64,000 bases of DNA from Eledone cirrhosa (GCA_964016885.1 OZ024740.1:203542877-203606876); one strand, 5' to 3'; shown: positions 22,438 to 32,820, counted from the stretch's first letter. Numbers and translations are program-made. The notes: generated by a model not told the origin, from the letters alone.

Positions 22438-22544
22438 CTAGAAATGAAACCAAAAAACTGACAATTATTTCTCAACACAATTCATGAATTTACAAATGTT
22501 TTAACTACTTATATGCATACATTATATAGTTACCAATCTTTCTT

Positions 22545-22740
22545 CTTTTTCTTCACCCACTTATTCCCGAGAGGGACGTGGGGGAAAAGTCCTCAAACAC
22601 TCCTTCCAGCAGGTCCTGTCAGAAGAAATCATCTCCAACTCATCCAGCTGGATCCCAAAGTGAAATCAGCCAAGCTTATGGATGTTATCCAACCATTTTG
22701 CTCGGGTTCTTCTCCTGGATCTCCTGCCAATTGATTTTGC
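22545..22740 (-). pseudogene. LINE C-terminus fragment (copy 1 of 3)
   Basis: CACTCCTTCCAGCAGGTCCT with GGATGTTATCCAACCATTTT is closely related to 29318-29515 and, inverted, to 32560-32820. In the best-preserved copy the sequence encodes a LINE end (RSQL ... GHVVRMSRAESLDRF), so these are decayed LINE 3' coding pieces. Confidence 0.6.
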
Positions 22741-23056
22741 TTGTAAAATCTGTCCATTGATACCATTCTGACCAATATAATTTTCTTTGCAGCCATGACA
22801 TTCTATACGATATAGCAAATTTTCTGTTTTGCAGTTCGTTTTTGCATTTATGTTAAAGGATTGTCCATTTTTTAAAATTTTATCTCAGAACCAGTTCTCA
22901 AATAGTTACAGATATTACTACTCATGTCTCACCTACTATTTCTATGACTTTTACCTCACAAAGGCAAAATTTGCATCAAGAAATAATTTCAAACTATCCA
23001 TTAAAAGACATTCTCGAAAATTACAAAACAGCACTTCAGTTGCATCACATTAAAAA

Positions 23057-23183
23057 TTAAAATATTTACTATAATACTGTAAATGTTCACAATGATCTGT
23101 TCACTATTAAAGATACTATAAACATTTGAATTAACAAACCTATTTTTAGATATTTTCTGTTGAATCATTACAGGATATTAAGA
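23057..23183 (-). repeat. Dispersed repeat C, inverted
   Basis: CAATGATCTGTTCACTATTA with ACATTTGAATTAACAAACCT is the reverse of the copies at 14790 and 16985. Confidence 0.6.
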
Positions 23184-23225
23184 GTTAAGCAATGGTATCA
23201 ATAAAATAGAAGTTTGTGACATTAC

Positions 23226-23333
23226 CTGACCATCAATCATGTATGAGATCATCATTATTTGATCAGTTTGGGAATCAGGAAACTTCAGAGGCAGTTTGGT
23301 TGTTTCAATATCATAAGCAAGAACAATAGGGTC
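23226..23333 (-). CDS. POLE: POLE exon 8 (Exo I, residues 257-292)
   Basis: 36 codons, phase 0. Carries exonuclease motif [15 protein letters not shown], with the two metal-binding acids (about D264 and E266), and then [13 protein letters not shown]. The proline of LKFP corresponds to human P286, a cancer-mutated proofreading residue (established knowledge). Acceptor ATTTTAG, donor GTAATG. Confidence 0.97.
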
Positions 23334-23559
23334 CTAAAATGACAATAAAACAAGGTCCTAAAAATGACTGGGTTTTTTTTTCTTTCATCCCAAGCAAAGC
23401 AATACACCCACTAAAATGCAAGGGGTTACCAATAAGGGGAAAAGATAAGACAGCAAGAACATACCTTTTGAATTTTTGCAAAGACTATACAAAAAATATA
23501 ATCATCTACACAAATGAGAAAACTATTTCCATCAAACTACACTTTACCACCATCTTAAC

Positions 23560-23803
23560 CTTTTTGATGCCAACCTAGCCAAAACCATCCCCTGGTTCTA
23601 TGAAACAAAACAACACATTTTAAAGGGTTCTTGTTTAAATTAATATCTTCCAACATCATTTCATATAAGGACCATATGATAAGTTACTATCTTAGTAATG
23701 AAATAATTAATAATTTTAGTAAATCCTTCAAAGATTTTTAGTGATTAATTTAAATAGAATGTATTTAATTAGAAATACAATCATAAATGGGTTAAAAGTA
23801 GAA
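23560..23803 (+). mobile_element. TTAA-flanked MITE D
   Basis: Bounded by TTAACCTTTTTGATGCCAAC on the left and CATAAATGGGTTAA on the right. The interior TTTTAGTAAATCCTTCAAAG matches, in reverse, the copy at 26945-27174. The target site is of piggyBac type and no coding is present. Confidence 0.65.
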
Positions 23804-23895
23804 CACATTAGATAATGTAACTCAGGGTGCAGTGATTATTGTAGTCATTTTGGGAAATGCTACAATTAACAATAATCAATCAATTAGAATCTTAC

Positions 23896-24028
23896 AGGTC
23901 GGTCAACAAGATCATCACGTAGTTTAATGTCCGGAGATGCTGACCCATGGCCTTGGACTGTATACCAATGACCAACAAAGATCTTCAGGTCAATTGAAAC
24001 TCGCACATGATAAGGTACATCATGTTCT
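23896..24028 (-). CDS. POLE: POLE exon 7 (residues 212-256)
   Basis: Encodes [17 protein letters not shown] followed by [10 protein letters not shown] and RDDLVDRP, matching YDVPYHIRLSIDLKI and RRDDLVERP of other animals. Acceptor TTTTTCAG, donor GTAAGA. Confidence 0.96.
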
Positions 24029-24060
24029 CTGAAAAAAAAATATATATATATATATAAATA

Positions 24061-24290
24061 ATAATGATAATGGTTTCTGATTTAGGCACAAGGCCAACAA
24101 TTTTTGGGGAGGGGAAAGTTGATTAAATTGACCCCAGTGCATTACTGGTGTTTTATTTATCAACCCCGTAAGGATGAATGGCAAAGTAAACCTCAGTGGG
24201 ATTTGAACTCAGAATGTAAAGGGTTGTAACTATATGCCACACAGCATGTCTGACGACCTACCAATACTGCCATTCTACTACCCTTATAAT
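24061..24290 (-). repeat. SINE family A, near full length, inverted
   Basis: GGCACAAGGCCAACAATTTT, CAACCCCGTAAGGATGAATG, GTGGGATTTGAACTCAGAAT and CCTACCAATACTGCC mark the family on the minus strand. Confidence 0.75.
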
Positions 24291-24439
24291 AATACTAGCA
24301 GGAACCATAGAAATTCCATGGACGAAAAAAATTAAGAGGAGCTATTTAAGAGATGTTCGTCTAGCTGTATATTATCTCTTCTCTCCTGTTGTCTTAGTCT
24401 ACTTGCTATAAAATCATGTCCAATTGCAACATTATCTCT

Positions 24440-24612
24440 GGTGCCAACTTCGAGATGCCCAGTTTCAACCAACACTGTCTCTGGTGCCAAACTTGGGATG
24501 CTCAGTTGCAACTCATTCTCTGGTGCCAACCTTGGAATGCCCAGTTACAACACTTTCTCTGGTGCCAACCTTGGAATTCCCAGTTACAACACTTTCTCTG
24601 GTGCCAACTTCA
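24440..24612. repeat. 42-bp tandem repeat
   Basis: TCTCTGGTGCCAACCTTGGA with ATGCCCAGTTACAACACTT recurs four to five times. Confidence 0.88.
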
Positions 24613-24689
24613 TCACTACATCCACAAAACCATGTGAAACTACCCACAATGCAGTTCACTCCAAATCCCATGGTTCATTTTTTTTCTTT

Positions 24690-24820
24690 TACTATTTTGT
24701 CAGGTGATGTTATTAAACTAGTTGACAGATTAAATCTACTACCCAAGGATTTGAACTCAGAACACAAAGAGCTAGAACAAATATTACAAGGTTTGATGCT
24801 TTAACAATTCTGCCAATCTC
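24690..24820 (-). repeat. SINE family A, degenerate
   Basis: GGATTTGAACTCAGAACACA and TTAACAATTCTGCCAA are recognisable parts of SINE A on the minus strand. Confidence 0.45.
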
Positions 24821-24849
24821 ACACACTGAACTAAAAAAGTCTATCTTGA

Positions 24850-25095
24850 ACCTGGTGGTTCATCAGGCCGCTGCTTATCCAGGTTTCTGTGGCGTAAAAC
24901 AACTGAGAGTATAAGACTCCTTCCCGGACAGGATGCTAGTCCATCACAGGGTTAAACCTCCATCTATTGCTGGTACTAAATTTCAGCTGAGTATATTGGA
25001 GCAATGTGAAATGAAGTGTTTTGTTTAAGAACACAACACAACTCAGTCCAGGAATCGTACCCTTACCACTAGGCCACATGCCTCCACCACCCAGA
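24850..25095 (-). repeat. SINE family B, inverted
   Basis: TTTCAGCTGAGTATATTGGA and GAATCGTACCCTTACCACTA with AGGCCACATGCCTCC, including the tRNA-like head on the minus strand. ACTCCTTCCCGGACAGGATG is shared with the body at about 11865. Confidence 0.6.
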
Positions 25096-25239
25096 ACTGG
25101 TACTATATTTTATGAACCACAAAAGGCAAAGTTCACTCAGTGTCAGGTGCAGAGAATACCAGTTTATTCCCACTGCTCAGTATCTTAAGTAAGTGTCTCC
25201 CACCATAGCATACCACCCTCCCTATATGAAAATACAATA

Positions 25240-25545
25240 TATTATATAATATGGAAAGTGATATAAGGCTAAATAATGTAAAATGGACGGTAAGATGAAG
25301 GTAATGAAAAAGTAAGTTACCTGGTAATCTTTTTTTTTTTTTTTTTCTTTTGTCCTAATATTTTGGGACTTAAAATTCCTTTCTTCTCTGAAGAAGGGAA
25401 TTTTAAGTCCTGAAATATTAGGACAAAGAAAAAAAACAAAACAAAGATTACCAGGTAACTTACTTTTTCGTTACCTTCATCTTACCATCCATTTTCCATT
25501 GTTTTAGCCTTATATCATCATCATTACTTTCCACATTATATATTA
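25240..25545. repeat. Foldback element, ~140-bp inverted repeats
   Basis: AAGTAAGTTACCTGGTAATC, GTCCTAATATTTTGGGACTT and neighbouring sequence on the left are mirrored by AAGTCCTGAAATATTAGGAC and GATTACCAGGTAACTTACTT on the right around a short loop near 25388. Arms span roughly 25253-25385 and 25390-25532 and would form a large hairpin in the POLE intron between exons 6 and 7. Confidence 0.85.
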
Positions 25546-25671
25546 TAAACAATGCTTCAAGCAAACTACATTTTATTACAATATAAGATTTTTTTCATTG
25601 TATGTTAGATACAATAGTTAAAAAACTTGTCTAAACAATGAATATATCAAATACATCAAAGAATATCTTAC

Positions 25672-25749
25672 CTGATGTCAATGATGTTGTCCATCTGTTC
25701 TGTGAGTTTCTTTGAAACATGTTTAGGAAGGCCATCAGCATTTTGATGA
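25672..25749 (-). CDS. POLE: POLE exon 6 (residues 186-212)
   Basis: Short exon of 78 nt encoding HQNADGLPKHVSKKLTEQMD and NIIDI. It corresponds to the EMSKKIADQLDNIVDM linker of vertebrate POLE, and the first half is lineage-specific. Acceptor TATTACAG, donor GTAAGA, with phases fitting both neighbours. Confidence 0.93.
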
Positions 25750-25864
25750 CTGTAATAAAACAATTATATAGATTAGTCTTCATCATAGCCATCTTACATG
25801 ATAACATAACTCTAACTGGTCATTACAGAATAAGTACTACTTAATTGGAGCTATTGTCTTCCAC

Positions 25865-26165
25865 GAGAGGCCCAGGGACCATGTCTCAATTAAATTTGTT
25901 CTATTTAAGCATGGTCTCTACAACTGTATGTCTTTCCTAATGCCAACCACTTTATTATGCACTGGTTGCATTTTATCATAGCACCCATCTAATACAATTA
26001 ACACTTTTGTTACCATATTTCAACTGAAAGACAATCTATAATTTTCAAACACAAATAAAGTGTCTGGTTCAAGAAAACAATGCACCATTGAAAATCAAAC
26101 TTACAACATTACAATTGTGAGCTGAATACTCTAACCACTAAGTCATGAGTCTTCACATGTTAAAC
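25865..26165 (-). repeat. GATG-tail family and SINE B fragments, inverted
   Basis: CTTTCCTAATGCCAACCACT at about 25940 belongs to the tail family. TAACCACTAAGTCATGAGTC at about 26135 resembles the SINE B head on the minus strand. Confidence 0.45.
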
Positions 26166-26169
26166 AAAT

Positions 26170-26690
26170 TACACTGGTCAACAAAATTTTGTTTTTTTTC
26201 TGCTGACCTAAGTTTGAGACCTGTTTTTGAGTAATTTGGGGCTGTTGAGTTTAAAAATGACAATACTTTTTTCTATCACATTGTGACGTGGCAGGACTGT
26301 TAAAAGCAATGGGTGCTCTATGATCCTCATGAATGGAGACTCTTTATAGATAGATCAAAGAAGAGTAAAAAATGTGTATTACACCATAATGGAAACTTGT
26401 TAGGTGTAATTCCTATTGGTCACTATGTGCACTTAAAAGAGAAGTATGAAAATATAAAAACTGTATTCGATTTACTCAAGTATGATGAACATAAATGGGA
26501 AATATGTGTGGATCTGAAAATGGTCCATGTTTTACTTGGCCAACAAGGAGGGTATATAAAATAACCGTGTTTCCTGTGTTTATGGGATAGCTGAGCAAAA
26601 GACTAACTTGATGTGTTATGAAAAATGGATCCATATTTGAAATCAGCACCACAAAATTAGCTAAAAGCAACAACAAAACCAGTGATATAA
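26170..26690 (+). pseudogene. Transposon-derived ORF remnant (EWRLFIDRSK family)
   Basis: The 26313-26564 frame reads HEWRLFIDRSKKSKKCVLHH, GNLLGVIPIGHYVHLKEKYE and LLGQQGGYIK. The frame continues past a stop as PCFLCLWDS. I recognise this as the EWRLFID ... SIPIGHSVHLKE ... LLGQQGGYTK ... PCFLCEWDSRA protein found in many copies in invertebrate genomes and taken to be from a mobile element whose superfamily I cannot name. Stops after GYIK show it is broken. Confidence 0.6.
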
Positions 26691-26723
26691 TTAGATGGTA
26701 AAAGAATGTTGAAAAATAAATAC

Positions 26724-26875
26724 GTTAGCATTGAAGTATAGATATCTTCAGATTTCTTCTGATCTCTGTTCTTTCTCACAACTGGATTAATTTCTTTCTT
26801 CACCTTCATCAGATCGTCAACACTGAGGAATGATAATTTTAGGTAAGTTCTCTTGAGACCTACAAGATGGTTGTG
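26724..26875 (-). CDS. POLE: POLE exon 5 (residues 136-186)
   Basis: Encodes [16 protein letters not shown] followed by a lysine-rich stretch with [14 protein letters not shown]. 50 codons plus two bases (AC) that complete a threonine with exon 6. Acceptor ATCTTCAG, donor GTATTT. Confidence 0.95.
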
Positions 26876-26944
26876 CTGAAGATAACAATGAAAGAAAAAT
26901 ACCATTGTAGATTAAATACTGAGAAAAAGAAAAAAAAGAAATTT

Positions 26945-27174
26945 AACCCTTTCGTTACTATATTTCTAATGATTTTCAAATAATTTTAGAAATAATCAAG
27001 AATTTAGAGGGATTTAGTAATATAACTAATTTTCTCATTATTAATCTCATGTTTGAAACATGACTAAACAAAAATTCTTCCATAAAATTAAAATGAGAGA
27101 TTTTCAGATAAATATAAACACTTTGTACTGCAGAAACAGGGACGGTTTCATGTGGTTTGGTATCAAAAGAGTTA
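26945..27174 (-). mobile_element. TTAA-flanked MITE D
   Basis: Starts TTAACCCTTTCGTTACTATA and ends GGTATCAAAAGAGTTAA. The interior TTTAGTAATATAACTAATTT is shared with 15535-15640 and, inverted, 23560-23803. Confidence 0.68.
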
Positions 27175-27269
27175 AACTGGGCTTTACAAGATAAATATTT
27201 GTAATCCCTAAAATATAATACAGAAGACCCATCTTACCACGAGGACAGGCTGAAGCATACATCTAGTGT

Positions 27270-27640
27270 AGCCTCCAACCCACAATGTAAAGTGGTCACG
27301 ATGGTGACAGGACAAAAAGCACTCAACCCACACTGTATAGTGGTGGTGATGTCGACACAACAAAAAAGCACCCAGCCCACACTGTAAAGTGATCATGAAG
27401 GTGCCATAGCAAAAAGCACCCAGTATCCACGGTAAAGTGGTTGTGTAAGTGTCACAACAAAAAGCACCCAATATTCATTGTAAATGTAGTTGGTATTAGG
27501 AAGGGCATCCAACTGTAGAAACCAAGCCAAAATCAGTTCTGTATGAGCACAACATGGTCACTGGACCTAGCATTTCTCACAACAGGATAACACATCTAAC
27601 CCATGCTAGCATGGAAAAATGGATATTAAATGGTGATGAT
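27270..27640 (+). repeat. RTE-type GATG-tailed 3' repeat with ~50-bp internal units
   Basis: Four units with AAAAAGCACCCAGCCCACAC and TGTAAAGTGATCATGAAGGT are followed by GTAGTTGGTATTAGGAAGGG, CATGCTAGCATGGAAAAATG and GATGATGA. Confidence 0.72.
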
Positions 27641-27759
27641 GAAGAGCTGTTACCATATTATATAACACAATCCAACTCTGTAATATAGTTGGTGATTGAT
27701 TGAAGACAATGTAGAATACAGATGATTCTTTAGTCTTGTTGACAGTACACTGGATAGAA

Positions 27760-28020
27760 TGGACCTTTTAGTCATGTCAAAGAACTGACAACCTCTCTAG
27801 TACTGGTGCCATGATAAAATACACCTAGAACACTTTGTAAAATGATTGGTATTAGAAAGGGTAACCAGCAGAGGAAACCAAGTCAAAACTGGAACATACA
27901 AGTGAGATGTGGTTCTCCAATCTGTCTAAAAGGGCAGTAACCCCAAATAAAGACTGGTAAAAAATGGTAACAGGCTAGAATGAGCTCCCCCGACCCTCCA
28001 CACACACACACACACACGCA
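27760..28020 (+). repeat. Degenerate tail-family repeat and CA microsatellite
   Basis: AAATGATTGGTATTAGAAAG near 27840 belongs to the tail family, and (CA)n is at 28000-28018. Confidence 0.45.
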
Positions 28021-28309
28021 CGCCATCATTAAAAAACCCTAGAAACATGAGATGCAACACCCTTAAGGAACCAATTAAACTTATAGTAAATAAGAATCTA
28101 TCCAGTGAATGGAAGTAAAACAAACCGTTTAAGTCCAATGTATTTGCAGAAATTTGCTAAGGAAATCTCCATAATAAGAAAATACATTGGATCTTATGCA
28201 CAGAAAGAAGTGTAAAGGATTCTAATAAATTGCCATTGAAAATGCCAATGTTTTTTGTTAATTATATATGAGAGAGAGAGTCATTATAATTTTTATATAT
28301 TTTACTTAC

Positions 28310-28447
28310 TAAATCAAGATCTTCTTTCTTCACTGTTTCAACAGAAGCTATTTTACCAGAAAATCTTTTACTAAGATATGAGGCCACCTCTCTTTCACAG
28401 TTTGGTTTTGTGGCAACATAGAAATATGGTTGGAATATAAGGGTAGC
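28310..28447 (-). CDS. POLE: POLE exon 4 (residues 90-135)
   Basis: 46 codons, phase 0 at both ends. Encodes [19 protein letters not shown] and [15 protein letters not shown], matching the N-terminal domain of POLE. Acceptor ACTTTCAG, donor GTAAGT. Confidence 0.96.
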
Positions 28448-28489
28448 CTGAAAGTAATAATATATATATTAGAAAAGAGCACATCTCCC

Positions 28490-28665
28490 ATTACTTTTGG
28501 AAACATTTTTTCACGCTTAGAATTGCTGAAGCATGGAACAAACTGCCTTCGTCAGTTGTTAGCTGCCGAGACACTGCATCCTTTAAAACCCTCATGCTTC
28601 CTGAAATTCGCCAAAACTACACCTGATGTACCCCTTCCATACACATGCACACATGTGTATATCAT
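28490..28665 (+). pseudogene. LINE C-terminus fragment
   Basis: The plus strand reads FFTLRIAEAWNKLPSSVVSC and then EIRQNYT before a stop, the typical end of a LINE reverse transcriptase protein. A related inverted piece is at 40420-40640. It lies immediately upstream, in genome coordinates, of POLE exon 4. Confidence 0.55.
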
Positions 28666-28959
28666 GACTCATGCACTGTTCATTTTCCTGACGTTTGTAC
28701 ATTACCCTATGTACTATACATACACTTTTGATGAGTTGTAGTGCACTAATATATATATATATACACACACACACACATAGATATATACACACACACGTTG
28801 TAGTTGTGCCTAATATATTGGTTTATATCATAAAAGACGGCAGTTACTTTCACAATTTTGATAACTCTTCTGACAGAAAATGCATGTTTAAAATCTCACT
28901 TAAACAACTGTATTAACATAAGAGAGTAATGAAAGATGACAACAAAAGGTAGATAGGAC

Positions 28960-29615
28960 CCTTTGGCTCTGTCAAGGATTTGGCAACATCTTTAGAGTTG
29001 GTGCTACAATAAAATACATCCAGTGCACTCTGTAAAATGGCTCGCAACTGAACATTATCAATATATGGTAGAGAAGACTATTTCGATTTGTTGAGTAAAT
29101 GCTGGTGCCATAATAAAACATACCAATTACATGCCATAAAGTGGTAGTGCTATGAAAAATTCACTCAGCACACTCTGCAAACTGGTAGTGCTGGTGCCAG
29201 TTTAAAATGCACTCAGTACACTCAGGATAGTAGTGCTTGTACTACGATAAAATACACCCAGTACACTCTGTAAAGTGATTGACATTAGGAAGGACATTCA
29301 GTTTTAGAATCTTCTTCGCCCACTTATTCCTGAGAAGGTTGTGGAGGCAGAGTCCTCAAACACTCCTTCCAGTGGGTCCTGTCCGAAGCAACCGTCTCCA
29401 ACTGATCTGACTGGATCCCCAAGCGAGACCAGACAAGCTCATGGATGTTATCCAACTATCTTGCTCGTGGTCTACCCCTGGATCTCTTGCCAGTTGGTTT
29501 TGATTGTTTAGAATCCATGCTAAAAATGGAATGTATGAGCAGGCTGTGGTTCTCGGACCATGACAACTTGTTCAACCCATGCCAACATGGAAAGCAGGTG
29601 TAAAACAATGAGGGT
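28960..29615 (+). repeat. GATG-tail family repeats interrupted by a LINE fragment
   Basis: Several AGTACACTCTGTAAAGTGAT-type units run from 28960 to 29310, then an inverted LINE C-terminus (29318-29515), then CATGCCAACATGGAAAGCAG to the tail end at about 29615. Confidence 0.55.
29318..29515 (-). pseudogene. LINE C-terminus fragment (copy 2 of 3)
   Basis: CACTCCTTCCAGTGGGTCCT with GGATGTTATCCAACTATCTT is nearly identical to the piece at 22545-22740. Both sit in POLE introns in the same orientation. Confidence 0.6.
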
Positions 29616-29738
29616 GATAAAAATAAAAAATTAACAGGGGTACATTATATGAATTTAAAAACTATTATTTATAGTGAATGACTATTATTATTATTATAAT
29701 TTGCCTTGAGACAACCACATTTCAGATTTCAACCTTAC

Positions 29739-29819
29739 CTTGAATCTATTGCCATCTTCTTCCACAAAATAGTAATCAACAGCACTGACAAGTCGTTTGT
29801 CTTCATCCAACACATCAGC
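29739..29819 (-). CDS. POLE: POLE exon 3 (residues 63-89)
   Basis: 27 codons, phase 0 at both ends. Encodes [18 protein letters not shown] and then EEDGNRFK, which is the conserved ILDEDKRLGSAVDYYF region of the N-terminal domain. Acceptor CTTACAG, donor GTAAGG. Confidence 0.96.
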
Positions 29820-29989
29820 CTGTAAGAAGACTGAGAGAATTAGTTCCAGTCAAGGTTTACATGAAAGATACCACATAACTTATATTAGACATATCTAGAT
29901 AAGGAATAACTGTATTTCAACAATACCATCATTTTTAGGTCCTTCAAAAATAATAAATGATTGATGGTGATTTTCAGCATTCTACATAG

Positions 29990-30190
29990 TGCACCAGGTG
30001 TATTTTATCATGGTGGTGCCATGCACCCAATGCAATCTGTAGAGTGCAGGAACGTATGTCAGCAAGATGCAGGCCCCAAATCATTTGAGAGGACTGTAGC
30101 TTCGACTAAGTATTAACTTGGTCTTTGACGGCCCATCTAACCCTTGTTACAGGGAATACGGACATTAAATGCTGATGAGGATGATAATAC
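29990..30190 (+). repeat. GATG-tail family repeat, degenerate
   Basis: TGCACCAGGTGTATTTTATC and TAACCCTTGTTACAGGGAAT with a short GATGAGGATGAT tail. Confidence 0.45.
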
Positions 30191-30394
30191 TGTTGGAAAA
30201 TATTATTATGTTATGAATAGAGAAAAGTGACATAAAAACAAAGCAACATTTAAAGTAATATTCAAGAAGCCATGCCATGGGCCCTTAACTCCTGATGGAG
30301 TTACGGGTGACATCTAAACCTGGTGGAGTCCATCTCTCTCCAGGTCTGAACACAGCCGATTTCTTCCAAAGAGAGCAAGAGAGAGAAAATGAGA

Positions 30395-30550
30395 AAGAGA
30401 TATAGAAGAATCAACCCCATTATAGGACTGGTAATTTATTGACCATGAAGAATGAAAGACAAAGTTGACCTCTGCAACATTTGAACTTGAAGTGTAGAAG
30501 ACAAGAACAAATACTGCAAAGCATTCTATCCAACATTCTAACGACTGCCA
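30395..30550 (-). repeat. SINE family A, degenerate, inverted
   Basis: AGAATGAAAGACAAAGTTGA, ATTTGAACTTGAAGTGTAGA and CTAACGACTGCC mark the family. Confidence 0.5.
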
Positions 30551-30552
30551 TT

Positions 30553-30755
30553 TCACTGTATTTAAACCGGCTGTATCTGGCCAGAATTCTCTTACCTCTT
30601 TCTGTTTAAACCGGCCATAACCAGCCACTTATACCAATGTTAAGGTATTGCTCTCAAAATAAATAATAACATCATCAAAATCTCGTAGATTTGATATTAT
30701 GTGAGATAAAGCCTTTACCATAAAAATACAATAGTAAAGTAAATGCTAAACATTC
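30553..30755. mobile_element. piggyBac-type MITE, second copy
   Basis: GTATTTAAACCGGCTGTATC, AATCTCGTAGATTTGATATT and AAATGCTAAA match the TTAA-flanked MITE at 15327-15517. Its left end is degraded. Confidence 0.7.
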
Positions 30756-30809
30756 AAGATAAGCCAAAATACACAATGAGGTGGGACATTGGCAGAGTTG
30801 TTAGAATAA

Positions 30810-30965
30810 TTCATTACAGGGTTTAATATCCAGCTGCTGCCTGTAAATTTGTTTTTCAGTTGAGCAACTGGAGTAATGTTAAATGAAGCATCTTGCTCAA
30901 CAACACAATTCACTGTCCAGTCAAGGGATTGAACCCATGACCTTACAAATGAGATTTAATCTGAC
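30810..30965 (-). repeat. SINE family B, degenerate, inverted
   Basis: TTTTCAGTTGAGCAACTGGA and GTCAAGGGATTGAACCCATG (minus-strand B-box region). Confidence 0.5.
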
Positions 30966-31203
30966 ACCAATCCTCAAACAATTCAAATTCTAAAACTAAA
31001 ATAAACAAACATTGACTTCTCTATTCTGTCTGCCAGGGCCACAGGGTTGCCAGCACATGGGCAACCATTAGCTTATAATAGAGAGATGTGAGAGAGAGAG
31101 ATGGAGGCAGTGAATGAAAGAGAGAGAATATCAACACACCCACACACACACAAGATGATAGATGTTATTTTGAGGAACAAACAAAATACTCCAAGGTACT
31201 TAC

Positions 31204-31330
31204 TGGATGCATGTTAATAAGCCATCCTGTTCTTTCTGTGGACTCTTTATAACGATCAAATCCAAACCTGGAATCAACTTCATCATTCTGGATGCTTCTC
31301 TGGAGACGTTTTTCACTAGAATCTTCTCGG
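31204..31330 (-). CDS. POLE: POLE exon 2 (residues 20-62)
   Basis: The exon begins after TTCTCAACAG and ends at GTAAGTA. It encodes a segment with VDSRFGFDRYKES and GWLINMHP, matching the LRFGFERLKE and GWLINMHP block of animal POLE N-termini. It is 127 nt long, with one base completing the codon from exon 1 and then 42 codons. Confidence 0.95.
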
Positions 31331-31589
31331 CTGTTGAGAAGAAAACAACATCGTAACCAAAGATGCAAAAATAATGGAGCATCACCAATAAACAAGCATT
31401 TTAAGACCATCCACTTTGATAAAGCAGGGTTTAGTCTTGTGAACCCCATAACAGGCTTCTTCATTTCTCTCCATCCTCTGCATTCCCTCTCACTAAACCC
31501 ATTGCTTTCATTTCTTAAACAAGATGACGATCATCATCATCCAGTTTTTGATAATGCAGGACACAATTAATCCCTAAGTAGGGGTAGAT

Positions 31590-31810
31590 CCTGCATGACA
31601 GCGCTCCTTAGCATTCCACTTCATGTGTTTCTGTCCACTGGTCTCACTTGGGCCAGGCTAAGCCTAGCTTGATCCCAACAAACATCCTCCATCCAAGTCC
31701 TTTTTGGTCTTCCTGGGCCTTTACTGCCTCCTGGATCAATATTCATCACGTAACTGATCCAGCCCTCACTGCGCTTGACATGGCCGTACCAGCGCATGAA
31801 GTATCATTGT
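31590..31810 (-). pseudogene. LINE C-terminus fragment
   Basis: The minus strand reads FMRWYGHVKRSEGWISYVMN, GSKGPGRPKRTWMEDV and CWDQARLSLAQVRPVDRN, the C-terminal region of a non-LTR retrotransposon protein. It lies inside POLE intron 1. The remainder of the element is missing. Confidence 0.7.
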
Positions 31811-32059
31811 GCTGAGAGAAAAACTGAGTATAAGAGGCATCAGTTGCAGTGAGTTGCATTCCCAACACTTTCTCGACCCAAGAAATCTTGGCATAACCCA
31901 AACCACCCAACTACTTGCCCCAAGCAATATATAAACACCCCTGTTTAGGCCACCAGGGGAAACCGGTCACCAAGAACTCCTCCCCCATATCCAGCAATGC
32001 AATGTGGTACCCCAGCCTAACCATGTACACTAAGCACTTTCATGCTGTAATAAAATAGT

Positions 32060-32375
32060 ATTGGTACCACTACAAAAGCTCCCAGTTTACCCTCTGCAAG
32101 GTGGCAGTGTCAGGGTCATGATAAAATGCTCCCAGTACACTGTAAAGTGGTTAGAGTCAAGAAGAGCATCCAACTGTAGAAACTATGCTCCCAGTACATG
32201 CTGCATAGAAACCATGCTGTAAAGTGGTTGGTGTTAGGAAGGGCATCCAGCTGTAGAAACCAAGCCAAAACAAAACATATGAACAGGATCTAGTCATTTG
32301 ATCTGTCTGACCTCAGCACGTGTTAGCCATCTAACCTATGCAAGCATAGAAAATAGACATTAAACGATGATGATG
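32060..32375 (+). repeat. RTE-type GATG-tailed 3' repeat
   Basis: GTGGTTGGTGTTAGGAAGGG at about 32223 with CTATGCAAGCATAGAAAATA and a GATGATGA tail. This is the rightmost copy of this family found in the window. Confidence 0.72.
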
Positions 32376-32559
32376 AAAATATTTGATCTGATTAACTAGA
32401 ATCATTTCGCATGCTTTGCTCTCACATACACAAGCCAACAAAGGAACCACAACCCTAACATTTATATATGTAATGAATCCAATGAATCAGACAAGATATT
32501 TTCATTTTCTTCAAATGAGATTATTTATAAAAAAATACCCTTTTTATTTTATATAGGAT

Positions 32560-32820
32560 ACCTTCGAATTGAGAGATCACAGCTCGGATAATATGGGCAT
32601 GTAGTTAGAATGTCTCGGGCAGAATCACTGGACAGATTTTGCAGGCAACACCATTGAGCAGGAAACCCAAGGGTAGACCCCAAGCAAGATGGTTGGATAA
32701 CATCCATGAACTTGGCTGGTCACGATTGGGGATCCAGCCAGATCAGTTGGAGACATTTGGAAGGAATGTTTGAGGGCTCTGCCCTCACGACGCTCTTAGG
32801 AATAAGTGGGCGAAGAAGGC
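32560..32820 (+). pseudogene. LINE C-terminus fragment (copy 3 of 3)
   Basis: The plus strand reads LRIERSQL, then GHVVRMSRAESLDRFCRQ and a run ending ISGRR, with one stop. It is the sense-oriented relative of the inverted pieces at 22545 and 29318. Confidence 0.65.
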
